From Strigamia acuminata (Eukaryota > Arthropoda > Chilopoda > Geophilomorpha > Linotaeniidae): a stretch of 60,000 bases of DNA. The position numbers were made by a program, and so were the translations under genes. The stretch spans positions 6,764,186-6,824,185 of the forward strand of contig OX442317.1 in the NCBI GenBank assembly GCA_949358305.1. Direction: 5' to 3'. Under the pieces are notes generated by a model. The model was given only the letters and a program-made list of their open reading frames with translations. It searched no databases and was not told the DNA's origin. Positions 22,044 through 34,250 of this stretch are shown in pieces; the first letter of the stretch is position 1, and every line of letters begins with the position of its first letter.

Positions 22044-25000
22044 CTAAAATAAAAAAAAACAAAAAAACCGTCAGTTATAATATTTATTCAATTTATAATA
22101 ATAATATTAAAGAAATGGGCTATTAGTTTTCTCGCAGACGACAAATGAAGCCTTTTAACTCCATTCTTATTTCTTGCACTCAAAACATGCATGCATTTAT
22201 CTCTAAACTAAAACCTTTATGAAAATTCTAAAACCCGTGTGAAAATGACACTCAACTATCCCATTTTCATGCACGAAATTATACATTCAGCCATCTTGTC
22301 AAGAATGTGTAACATTAATCTCTCTTAAAAATCCTACTTTCATCAGAACCACACACATAGTTGCTCACTTTTCCGCTTTGCTGAATCTTTTATTCACAAA
22401 ATGCAAGCATAACTCACACCTTCCCTCCAGTTTTGCTACCCCATCATTCACACAATTCTGGAGATGCACAAACGCACTAGATCGCGCAAACATCCAGCCG
22501 TGTATCCATTGTATTTTTCCATACACTGGAACGAGACTCAGAAATGTGTTGCAACACTCCCTCCACCCCCAACCCCCACTTAAACTATTGCTGTGAGCTT
22601 GTGACAATAAAATTGTTGCAGCTCGTGCTATTCAATAATAAACGAAATTTACTTCTGGTTATCCATCAAGCGCACAAACAGCAACCGCTTCAATCTAAGC
22701 TTCTACAACAACCGACCACTTCCTAATGCAGCTTTATCTTACGAGCCACTGACAGTAAATCACACGTAATGGCTGCTTACATCACCTATTTCTGTCACCC
22801 TTTCACGAGTCCAAAATTAAAACGCCTCGTCCAACTCTAAACAAATTAATACCTGATTAGCTCTCCGCAAGAATCGAGATTTTCATCAACGCCAATGGGA
22901 ATAAAACTAGACTTAACAATTGGGATTACAGTAAATAAATATCAAGTTACAAAGTCGATACTAAAATTATACTCCGTTTTAATATTCATGTAAATTTACA
23001 ATTTTGGGTCGTGGTCTAATGAGTAGTGCCATTGTTTCGCAAGATAGCGTTCACCTTCACCCACTTTATTGTGTGCACTCCTGATGCTAACCGTACTGAT
23101 CTTGTATTCAAGCGTCTATGTTCACTTTAAATTTTTCGGGATTGCAAATACGAATCGATTTTCTTCAAGGTTTCAGCAAAGGGATAAGACCAAACCATAT
23201 ATTTCAACATTTCTTTGCAGAAAAAAAAAACCATTGCAGTCTTGTGGTCAGTCCGGTTTCATGGCGCGGTTTTCAAGTGTCGGATTTCCGACTAAAACTT
23301 ACGATGCTCGGAAATTGCAATTGACTTTCTTGTGGCCTTTTAAAAGCTACCAATTCCATTCGCAATCCCAGCTGGACAATCGTGTCCTCCAAAAAAATAA
23401 AATAAAAAGCGCGAATAAAACAAAAGAACAAATGTTTTAGATTGAAATGCTTTTCGTGTCCATTCCTCCAACGTATCAACGACGGAGCGAACAAGTCGGA
23501 ATTTACTATATATTAGTTTGATGCCCACAAGTCACCAGCTTCAACGGCCACATCAATACTATATATCTGCTGAGCGATGATGACCTGTCAAGGACATTTT
23601 TCTGTGAAAAATAGCTTGTACTTTGAGGCGCGCAAGATGGCAACTCCTACTCTCACAGACTCAGACAGCGTGTGCTGCTTCTCTTTAAATGCTCATTTAA
23701 AGTTGAGACTCCATTTGCAAAATAAAATCAGTTGATAATGACCGTGCCTTAATAGTTGTTTCCCTCTTTCCTGCATCTACATTAAAGGTGAAAGCAGTTT
23801 GCAATTTATCCAAAAACCTTTCTCAGATCACTTGACTGCAGGTGGTTTTCGCTTGACTTGTCACATGTGGAATATCAAGACATAACGGCTGAATAAGCTC
23901 AATTCGTTGCAGCTCTTGAATGTAAATCCACACTTTCTCCTAGAAGCATGCGTGTTTGCATCATCCTAATTTAAATAGACGTTTAATCATTTCTCCGTGC
24001 GATTTGGCAGTCAATAGACGCAGTTTCCGACGCGATTTCATTCCGCCTTTAAGTCGCTCTAGCATTTCTTGCAAAATACGTTCCAAAGACGCAGGAGTGT
24101 CGTGAGCTTCACTCAAAAAATTATTTCAATTGACATTTCAATGAATTGAAATTCGCAACTTTAAATTCTGACATACACACACCACGATTTCAAATTCGCA
24201 AGTTCGCTTTGAACTTTGGCGATTCAAGTTCGAAATTGACAACTTCTCACCTCAACCTCAACCCCCACTTTCATCTTTCATCTTCTCCCTCTTCAGAATG
24301 TTTCATGGCTTCGGTAGAAAGATGAGAGCTTGTCAACAAGAATGAACATTAATACCACACTGCCCAAAAGAAGTGCGCAATTGCTTCTGACGTAAATGTG
24401 TAAGCGAGAGCGAAACTTACACAAACTAAAATAAAAAGCACTCCTTCCTCGCAACTTTTCTTCCTACAACCTCACTAAATTTACTATCAAACTAAACAAA
24501 CTTTCATTCAAAATGAGAATGGCTTTAGTTTTCTTGATTGGTTCATTTCAATCATCCATTATCAAGCACTAAAACGCCATCAATTAATTTGGCTTTTTAC
24601 CAAAACGCATTAACTAAGAAAGCCGAGTCGAAATGTGTTTTGCGATGCAGAAAAGCCGCCCAGCCCACCGAGTGATTCATCTTTTGCAGACACAACACGC
24701 ACACAAAGTTGCACCACTGCATTGTTTCTGTCCTCAACTTGTCACGAAATGTTGCATTTTGCTTTTTGCTTCCGTTGGAAATAATTCAGCCAAACTTGAA
24801 AATGCAATTCCCAAATAATGCATCTATCCAGTGTAGTAGCCACACAAAACATTGCCCGAAGCTCGGTGAGGGAAACGAGGCAAACACTTTGGTAGGCCCA
24901 TAAGACCAGGTCAGCCAATTACATTGGTGAGAAACGACTTGCTCCGACCTAAGCAGCTTACTCACACGTTCCAGTTACTAAGGAATAGAATAAAGGAACA

Positions 25001-26232
25001 GTTTTACGAGTCTACTTCTGCCATGTTAGACCGTTGGGCTGAATTCATTTCTCTTACTTGTGGCATTCAATATATTGCTGCCTTTTTTTTCTTTCTTCTT
25101 CTTTTATATATTTCTTTTCCACCACTTTGCTCAAATTTTCCAATTAAATTTCAACGCCAAATATTGATTCGTCTTCACATTGTTGGTGTTGCAGCTTAAA
25201 TCGGATATCTCCGGATTCGCTACGTCCTAAATCCAGGATATTCAACGCGGCGCTTCTGCCTCTAGATGACAACATTTGTATTCGCTCCAAATTTTAGCAA
25301 TTCCTGATGCTAACGCCTCCTGAGGTGTTGTGTTTATTCTACTAGTTTTCCGTTTAAAATCCCAAAAATATTTTATTTTTCCAAATCGGTGGAAAAAAAC
25401 AAAATCAATAAAAGCCAATGCGCGTTTCTTTTCCTCATCCAACGTTTTTTTCCAATTCTGGAAGTAGAACCCATAAAAGTTACAACTTAAAAAATGTATA
25501 TATTTGCTAATTTTATATATAAATATATATACATTTTTTTTAAGAAGAAAAACTTTTTTATGGTAATATAAAATATAAATAATTTAATGAATTGAAATTG
25601 AATTGAATCACGGCACATTGAAGACGAAAAAATGCTGTCAACATCTCACATCTGTCACTTTACATTTGCTAGAAAACCTAATTTCGCTTAAAAGTTTGTT
25701 TGCTTCCCAGCAACGTTTCTACCCCTAAGGAAAGGTGGTTGTAATCACATGATTACGGCATGCAAATCAACATACTGCATCCCGCTATAGGCATTCCAGC
25801 CGAATTCAAGCACTAGTCCCATCGTTCCATACCTATTTGCAAATTCTTTTTTTATACAAACCTATTTACAACTACTTTAGAAGCTTTCTCGCAACACTTC
25901 CTTTAAACAAATTTACAACTTCTCCAGCAATAGAAGAAAAAAAAAATACGATTCTCGAGAAATTTCAAAAAATAAAATATTAATTTTTAATTAAAAATCA
26001 AAAATTCTGTTCAATTTGAACACTTGCTAGTTAATAGTGATGCTTGATGTAGAGTAGAAAGTAATAAATAAAGAACAAGGCAATAGTGTTGTCAAAAGAT
26101 AAGAATCTTTTCTTATATTCTTCGGCAATACAAGTCAAGTGGAAAACTGGGTTTAGCTTTCCCTATACAGAAAATCGATACAAACTCTGCTGCAGGGGAC
26201 AAGCTTTAAAAAAAATGCATTAAAAAAATTTA

Positions 26233-26256
26233 CCCCCCCCCCCCCCAAAAAAAAAA
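26233..26256. repeat. C14 followed by A10 homopolymers
   Basis: A run of 14 C is directly followed by 10 A. Such a G/C homopolymer stands out in this AT-rich sequence. Its exact length is likely unreliable in sequencing. Confidence 0.85.
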
Positions 26257-28045
26257 TACCTAAAGAAATGAGATTTTAAGCTGTAAGGATTAACAATTTT
26301 ATTAAAGTGTCTTCCTCCTCTTAAACCTCATTCGACATTTTCTACCTAAAGGCACTAATCATTTTTTCTCAAAAAATTAAAAAAAAAATATATATGTAGT
26401 TATCACAAGTATGTAAATTTTCGTTTGCAATTCTAATAACATTAATGATTAAACAAGATTAAAGTTAAACCAAAAAAAAAATATTAAACCGTGAATTTGT
26501 TATTATCCAAGTACACGAGACGCAATCAAAATTGCAAACTTTTAATATGAGTTAAAAAAGCAATTAAATTGATCGTCCTAAGGGACACCTGAACATCCAG
26601 GATAAAATTCAACGTTCAAAATGATATTTTATTCCATCCTTCAGCGCCGTCTTTGCACTTATTATCCCGCTACGTTAAAATTTCACCAAAACGTGCACGT
26701 TATCTCACTAAAAACATTGTTTCCACCAATTGAATGCAGCGCCTGCGATTGCAAACATTTTGCAGTGACAAAATAAAGTAATTCCTTCATGCTGTCAGCA
26801 GCAGGGCAGCAGACAACATTCCTTTATAGGCATTAGTCAGTGCAGTTGAGTTCGCAGGCCAAAATCGAAGCCATTGGAGTGCAGCGAGGTTCCATCTTTC
26901 ACTCTTGTTACGCAACCGTAGCCTGATAAGGATGCGGAGATTTCCCCTTTCCCTGCTTTCAAAAGGCAGCCACTATGTGCGTGTGCAATTGGGGAGCCCT
27001 ATCTTGGCGAGCCAGAGCTTAGGGTATAATATCATAATTACTGAAACTCCCACTGGGGGCGTGTCGGAAGACTGTACATCATTGGCTGATTGTGTGCAGA
27101 TTTGGGTGCTCGTATAATTTCAATTCACCGTGGCACGTACATCATTTGAATGGTATCAACTAATAGAAAGCGGGAGGAATATTTTAAATATTTAAAGACC
27201 TCGTTTGGCTGTCATTTCGCCATTGTTGCTCAAGAGAATGAGACATTCCATCAACTTATGATTCTGACATATTTATCTCGAAGGGAAACACTGATAATGA
27301 ATATAGTCCCAAGTGGGTTAAGTTAAGAAAAAGGCGATTAAATTAATTAAATTAAAATTAAAATTAAAATGTAAAAAACTTAGTGCTTGGTTCCATCAAA
27401 TTCAATTCCAATTAAATGCAATTACCTACAGCCATACAAATTGTAATCGAACTACGTAGAGTAACAAGAATCCAATAAAGTTGATTAGAAAAAGCTAAAT
27501 TACAATCGTCACACTAAATGACAGATTGTAATTGAACACATGTTGAAACTCTAGAGCCCAAACAATTGGTCCATAATTAATAGCAACTCAATTAAAAGCA
27601 CAAAACAGTCGAAACCACTGTGAAAATGTCTCTGAACTTGTCAATGCTGTTAAATCAACGAGCAGGAAATAAGATCAAAGGTTCATTTGCCTGTTGTGGT
27701 TGAAAGCCGTTCTGTTCGAAAAGGGAATCCAGCCATGCCTTAACACTGAATGAATTATCAAGACAAACACGCATAAATAATTTGCCAAATGTGTTTGTTC
27801 ACTCAATCTCCCTTATGGATAATTGCTAGATTACGTCAACCTTTTACTTTTATATAAATATACATATATTCCATTAAATAAACCAAATAAACCATAGAAT
27901 ACTATCCCCATTTTCTTGATTCCTTTGAATATTCAGCCAAAAAACTGGAGAAGCAGCGGCACTTGAATTTCTGGTAATGTAAGAATCTTGACATTTCATG
28001 TCACAAAGCCATTACAGCAACAAAAAATATATATACGAGTATGTG

Positions 28046-28071
28046 AGTGTGTGTGTGTGTGTGTGTGTGTG
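28046..28071. repeat. (GT)n microsatellite
   Basis: About 13 GT dinucleotides in a row, preceded by a short atatat and gtatgtgag lead-in. This is a typical polymorphic microsatellite. Confidence 0.93.
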
Positions 28072-30100
28072 GTGCTGCAGAAGCCTCTTGCCTTCGTGCA
28101 GAAAACGAATGTCAAGAAGGCCTTTCAAAAGCAGAATTAAGAGACGCTGAGAAATGAACTAGTAGGAGCAGGACATTTCCCCTGTCCTCCACTTTTGGGG
28201 AAAGGAAAAAAAGAAGAAAACCTGAACCCATCTTGTAAGACAGTAGAGGTTTTTAATGCTCATGGAAGCTCTTCTACTCAAGCCATGACCTCTGCACACA
28301 TATTACATGCAATGACGTCTCTTGTACACTTGAGAAGACGAAAGTTGCCCGTTTGCACCTCCTCTTCTAACCTTTTCGAGCGTAGCACTAAATGAAGGAG
28401 GATTGCTCTGGCATTAGATAAAAGGCAAGCTCATATAATTCTTTAAAGTATTTTCCAACACACTCGAAATAACGCAAACACACAAACAATGAGAGAAAAA
28501 ATATTCCTAATACAGTTAAGTGCAGCGGATATTACATTTCAGCTAGGTGCAATGTTTTCGCACAGTAGAACATTCATTTTCAAGTTAGGAAAACATTTTG
28601 TGCAAACAGCAAAACAAATAATAAACACCGTACTAACTATACAAATTCCTCTAAAAAAAAAAATTCATCTTAATTTTAAAACTCGATTTCGTTAGAAAAT
28701 TCGTGCAACTCTTTTGGAAAACACTAACCGAATTTGCATCTTAAAACTGCACTTCCCTTTAACACCATTTTCATGATAATTGCAATGAAAATCAATCAAC
28801 TTATACGCAGAAAGTTAGTAAATTACTTCTCTAAATTACGAAAATCGCACAACTATTCATTTCGCATGTGCGCTGCAATAAAATCTTTTTCTTCTTCTTT
28901 AAAAATAAAGAAGAAAAACCAGCATCGTTATGGAAATTTTCTTATCAATAAATGGATATTGATTTCTTCTTCCACTTAATTATGTTGTCTGAAAAAAGGG
29001 CTGTTAATGTGCAGAGTGGTGTTTGGATGGAACAGGTAAAGCGTAATAAATCACCTTAATTAAAAGTGAGAAAAATAATTATTGAATCGACTTTTCAATG
29101 AACGACCAACTCTTATTTTGATTGATGAAGAAAACATCTTTTAAAACAAAAAAAAATTTTTTTTCTCTTATCATATCAATTTGAATTTATTTTCAGAAGA
29201 AATGAGAATTGTATAACTGCTGTTGTTTCACCCAAAAAACGCTTTAACCCTTGGCAAATAAACATACGTGACCATACGGAAAATAAAGCAACTTCACGTA
29301 GCATATTTCTATATTTCACAAACTTCTAAATAATTCAGCAACTATTACTGTTGTATACACTGTTGTATAACAACAACAAGAGACAAAAACAGTGGAAAAA
29401 ATGTGTTCCTACTGAGACTGGAATTTGTGCTCAGATAAAATTCTGCCTTGATAACATTCAAAAAGATATAAAAACATACCAAAATGCTTTTCCATTTTCC
29501 ATGTGCTTACATCTTCTTAAAGCTTCACAAACACAATGACAAACTAAACGAAGTCTCAAACTTTTTTCTTATGCATAAACAAATTTGTTGAAAAATGCCC
29601 ATTCCTTTCATCTTTCGCAAATCTAAATACAGAATTCTAATACATATATTATGAGCAGCTTTGTTGTTATGTTGCTAAAAGAACGAATGTTACATGCAAG
29701 GAACGACTTTGATTAAGAACTGATTTCATTGAACAAACAAATACACAAAAAATACACTATAGCGTCACATGGACGTTTTTAATAATTTATATACTTAAAC
29801 CGTCACGCGATTGTGCGGAAATGGTTGAATAATCCAACAAGCTTTGTTTACATAATATATATGTTCTTACTTTCATAGCTGCAAACACTCCAAGCAAAAT
29901 TCGATTTTTGCATGCTAGAGACTTACAACTCTGCATTTAAAAAAAAAAAATCTAAAACACACAATAACTTAAAATAAACGTTTTTAAAACTCAAAAGTTC
30001 ATTCCGGAATTACTGAAGTTTAAACAATTTTCAAATTCAAACTTGCAACTTATCGCCGCCAAGTTTTGTTCAGTTCAGCGTTCAAAAACCTCAATATTTT

Positions 30101-30323
30101 CACAAATTTTGTCCTATTTTATCATAAATTTTGTCCCATTTTTCACAAATTTTGTCCTATTTTATCACAAATTTTGTCCTATTTTATCACAAATTTTGTC
30201 CTATTTTATCACAAATTTTGTCCTATTTTATCACAAATTTTGTCCTATTTTATCACAAATTTTGTCCTATTTTATCACAAATTTTGTCCTATTTTATCAC
30301 AAATTTTGTCCTATTTTTTCAAA
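30101..30323. repeat. 22-bp minisatellite, about 10 copies
   Basis: The unit cacaaattttgtcctattttat repeats about ten times in tandem. The first two copies and the last carry single-base differences and the central copies are identical. Because 22 bp is not a multiple of three, three plus-strand frames stay open through it with a 22-residue period. Those frames are products of the repeat and not genes. The array includes ACAAATTTTGT, a partial palindrome, in each unit. Confidence 0.95.
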
Positions 30324-30740
30324 AAATTTCTAAATGAAAAAAAAACAACTTGCGATATTCTGAAAAGCAGTATGTCAATCAAATTTGTAGATACATTGGT
30401 AGATATAACATTAGATTCATCGAGCAAATGCCCTATCGATTAATAAACATAATGGTACCAATTTTTATCTCTTGCATTAACTCGATCAGCACGAGAAAAG
30501 AAAGTACAGTGTGCGCACATCATTTGTATGATAATGCAATCTCCTAAATCCTTTGAAGGTAATCCTGTCTTTCCAAATCACCTTTATTGCTTGCTGGCTA
30601 TTCGCCAGCACTCTTCTTTTTCGCCTAGTTCTGCCATTTTTCTAGATCCAATAGGAAATCATTATCCAGTGTAAACATTTGGGTAAAAGAGGAAGGGGGA
30701 AAACCTTCTCCAATTCCTTTTTCCTCTCTTGGCATTTCCC

Positions 30741-30762
30741 TTCTCTCTCTCTCTCTCTCTCT
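30741..30762. repeat. (CT)n microsatellite
   Basis: About 10 CT dinucleotides, with flanking pyrimidine-rich sequence. Confidence 0.9.
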
Positions 30763-32928
30763 TTCCAATCAATAGCTTAAATTTTGTAGGCAAAGAGGCA
30801 TACGTTCAGCAATAAAATGAGATATGGACTGGGCTATTGGATAGTTGTCTGTTATTTCTGTGCAGATGTTTCAATATGAACTTCACCATTCAAATTGGAT
30901 TCCCTTTTTTTATGATTAAAACACTTCGTTCAAAAATATTTTTAGAAAATATGTTTACAAATACGATCACAAAGTCGATATCCTCAGCTTTAAAAATACT
31001 TCAGTCACATCAAGTTAAAAATATATATATATATAAATATAAAAGGGAAAATAAAATCAACTTTCTTTTTGTTACTCATAAAACGCTTCGAACCACTTTC
31101 TTTTAACCCAAAAAAAAGAAGAAAGAAAAAAATTGCATATTTTTTAACTGGAAAAGTGAAGCATTCATGTATTTCCAAACAACTCCCTGTTTATAATGCA
31201 GAAAACCTATTGTACAACTTTCAAATCGGAATTCCACTTTCCAAAGATAGTATTAAGGAAGGAGGGGAAGATGAATTCCACAAAAAAATCGAGCGAAATA
31301 AAAAAAAGAGACACATACAGGGTCCATGTGCAAGAATGGATTGCATGAGTTTGCGTGACAGTTTGTTTACATCGACTCGTGCGGTTGCAGTCAAGCACGG
31401 ATAATTGCAGCCACTTTGCACTTGTGTCGGCTTCACTTCTCACTACATAAGCAAGTGGGTATCAGCTTTTCCAAAAGTGAATACATATTAGACATTAGTC
31501 CCAAATCCATGCTGTATGCTATGACAAGCATGAAGAAAACTTGATGGGCAACATTATCCCCCCCCCCAACCTTCCCTCTCTCCCTCCTATGTAATTTATA
31601 AGAAACTTTTTATGGTAAATCAGCTTCCTTTTTAATTCCAGGCTTCAAATTGCAATGTAAAAATAATAACATATATAAAAAACATGAAATAAAAATATTG
31701 TAAAATATATTTTTCAACCATATGGGAATACTTATGATAAGTCCCAGCTTAGCGATAACTTCACTATAAGATGCTATTTTTCCAAATGAGATTTACAATT
31801 ATCTTCCCTTTTCCTTTCTTTGTATTTTTTTCCATCAAATAATAATAATGATAAAAAAAAATGAACGCAAACATTCACTTTGAATGAAAATAATGGCACA
31901 GCCAATGCAATTTCCTTGGTAATTAGAATAATCAATATTTTCTTTCATTACCCAGCCCTTGGTTCAGTCTCCACAGACTCACTACATACGTATTAAAACA
32001 CATTTAACCATATAAAGAGGCCTACTTCCGCTCAGTATAAAGGAATCAAGCTGAACTACTCATTACACTACCATAATTAGACCTATTAACTTTGAAATGC
32101 AACCAGGTGTTACACTCTCCTGCATAAAAGATGTCCTATTCAATATCACACAAAGCTTAAATGCTTTATTTATATCAAAATCCACCCTGTTAAATCTTTT
32201 ACAATCCATGTTAATGTTCAGATCAATAAAATTAATGGAAAATATATCTTTACTGCTCTCCCGCCGATCGATTACCCATAATTTAAGCCAATCACTTATT
32301 ATGCTTATGTCTTATCTGTAGTGGTAATTACTAAATTATTATTTCCAATTTATCTCTACAATAACAGGCTTTAGTCACACACAACTCTCCAACTAAATAA
32401 TAATTTCCAATCGGTCTAACTTGTATTGAACCAACTTTAAATTGTCCTAATGAATCTTCAACCTCTTCTTTCTTTTTCCCTCTCGTGCCCTCAGATTCAG
32501 AGTTGGAAACTCATTAGGGGAGAAAAATGTAAGATGCGCTCAAATTTTTCACTCAACTGCACATTCCTACCAGCACGAATTCAATGCAATTGTATTATGC
32601 TTTCTTAATGAATTGATTTAGGCCAGAAAAGTGAGGTATGGAAAAAAAAAATTTAAAATAAAAAAATTTTAAAAAAAAAAATTAAATTGATAATTGTCTA
32701 ACACAAGTTGAGCATTAAATAAGATAAAATAAGAAAAAAAGTTATTAAAACATAGAACTTTTAAACAGCTGAGACTGGATTTGAATTTTCAGAGTAAATT
32801 ATTTACATTCATCCATTTCAAAATTTCATTAATTAAACTCAAAGAAAACAATTTCCTTTTTCTATTAATACGAAAACAAAACAAAAACAAACTAAAATTA
32901 GAACCAACAACGGTAAATCGATACTTAC

Positions 32929-32989
32929 AAAGCAGTAGTGCAAAAATAAAAGTAACGCAGATACCCAAAGTCACAAAAATAAGTGTCAT
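32929..32989 (-). CDS. Possible signal-peptide exon of the Dpr-like gene
   Basis: The ATG at 32989-32987 (context gtaaATGa) opens 20 codons, MTLIFVTLGICVTFIFALLL, plus one base. It ends at a good donor, CTTT|GTAAGTAT (donor from 32928). The peptide is a classic hydrophobic secretion signal core. The exon ends in phase 1, which is usual for signal-peptide exons of Ig-superfamily genes. It lies upstream of the Dpr exons on the same strand. It is not proven to join them: the linking exon was not found, and hydrophobic open frames arise easily in T-rich DNA. An alternative upstream exon could be the truncated one at the right window edge (59962-60000). Confidence 0.35.
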
Positions 32990-33007
32990 TTACGATCGGA
33001 TACATTT

Positions 33008-33083
33008 ACCGGTTAAAAATAGACGCCCAACGGTAGAAACCGGTCAGATAAATCTCCCAAGCCCGATAAATCAATAAACCGGT
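33008..33083. promoter_or_regulatory. Cluster of three ACCGGT (Grainyhead-like) sites
   Basis: ACCGGT occurs at 33008-33013, 33039-33044 and 33078-33083, in the contexts TTACCGGTTA, GAAACCGGTC and TAAACCGGTA. These approximate the Grainyhead consensus AACCGGTT. A GC-containing hexamer like this is expected only a few times in 60 kb of such AT-rich DNA, so three within 76 bp is notable. They lie 19-94 bp upstream of the candidate signal-peptide ATG at 32989. Confidence 0.35.
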
Positions 33084-34207
33084 AGAAAATGATTTCAATT
33101 TTTAATGTGCAAACTAAATTCAGTGAAATTCTCTTCGGAAAAATTGGAAAAATATGTTTGCAAGTTGTCATGAAAATCAATGATACGAGCAAATCATTAC
33201 AGCGAATTGTTGATTTCTGATCCCCAAGCCACAAGCTATTGCATTTCAGCCCTCGTGGCAGCAGATAAACATCACATTGGCAAGTGAGTTGCAGATGAAA
33301 CTAAACCTCTTTGCAAAACAAACTCTCTCTACTTTGCTTATAGCCAACGGTGCAATGCACAGAAGCTGAACTCATGCTTCACTGGCAACCAACAGTTTCC
33401 AGCACTGAATGTGGGGCCTTGCTGCAAATGCAGTTGCTCGCTTGGTAGGCCTTGGAAGAAAATCCACAAGTCCAACATCAATCGATATTCCAACTTACCC
33501 AACCAACCGCCTCTGCCTCATTTCTAGTCACCTCTACGGCATGTCATGCACGGTTCGAGCGACACCATGAACCGAGCGCCAGACAAGGGGTGGATGGAGG
33601 CGACTTTCTACTTTCATTCCACGAGTTACCACGCAAAATAATGTACACATTCAAAAAATGCCTGCAATGCCAGTTAAATAATAACTAGCAACAAAAAAAT
33701 GCTTTTTATTCCATTAAAGAAAATCTTCATCTTGAGAAAAACATAATAACACCCTAGGGTAATGGCGCTACATGAAAATTTAATGTTAAAAAAAAAATTA
33801 TGATTTATAATTTAATTACGAATATTATCACAAAACATAATTTTTATTATTAACGTTAAAAAAAAAAAGTTAATATAATTTTTCTCGGCTATCAAAGCAC
33901 GTAGCCGTTTTAATACTAAAATCCCAAAATATAAGTGCGATATCAAAATTATTGCGACAATGTTACAGGGCAGGAGAAAAACGATAATGATGATGATGTC
34001 TGCACATTTACCCTGCTCATCAACAAGATGAGGATTTTTTTCCCTTCAATTTTTTTTTTAATACCAAAGTTCACAACTTACACCTAGGCAATAGATCCTT
34101 GCTTAAATCCCTGGGATTATTTTTTGAAGACGAGGATTCTGCCTGGCACCCAGTATTACTACTTCATAGGGCAACAACCTCACTATTAATTGGCAGAGGA
34201 GGGCGGA

Positions 34208-34250
34208 GAAGAGAGAGAGAGAGAGAGAAGGGAGGAAAGGAGAGAGAGGA
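34208..34250. repeat. GA-rich microsatellite
   Basis: (GA)n of about 10 copies, followed by ggaggaaagg and a second agagagag run. GAGA-factor-type sites would be abundant here, but simple-sequence expansion is the plainer reading. Confidence 0.85.

Larger units (their letters stand above)
22044..32928 (-). other. Presumed 5' intron region of the Dpr-like gene
   Basis: This 10.9-kb stretch has no recognised gene. I searched the minus strand for an exon resembling the first half of Dpr Ig1 (a G-x-A-x-L-x-C-x-V core ending in phase 0 at a GT donor) and saw none. It holds a C14/A10 homopolymer pair (26233-26256), a (GT)n run (28046-28071), a 22-bp minisatellite (30101-30323) and a (CT)n run (30741-30762). 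An AT-rich hairpin lies at about 25489-25545. All frames are under 130 codons with no domain. Confidence 0.45.

Noticed and set aside
22365-22607. Minus-strand frame with AKLEGRCELCLHF as a possible first half of Dpr Ig1
   Set aside because: The cysteine spacing is wrong, and the nearby GTGAGC donor would give phase 2 where phase 0 is needed to join 22043.
30043-30443. Plus-strand frames with a 22-residue periodic peptide
   Set aside because: Three frames are open at once only because the 22-bp repeat lacks stops. This is an effect of the minisatellite.
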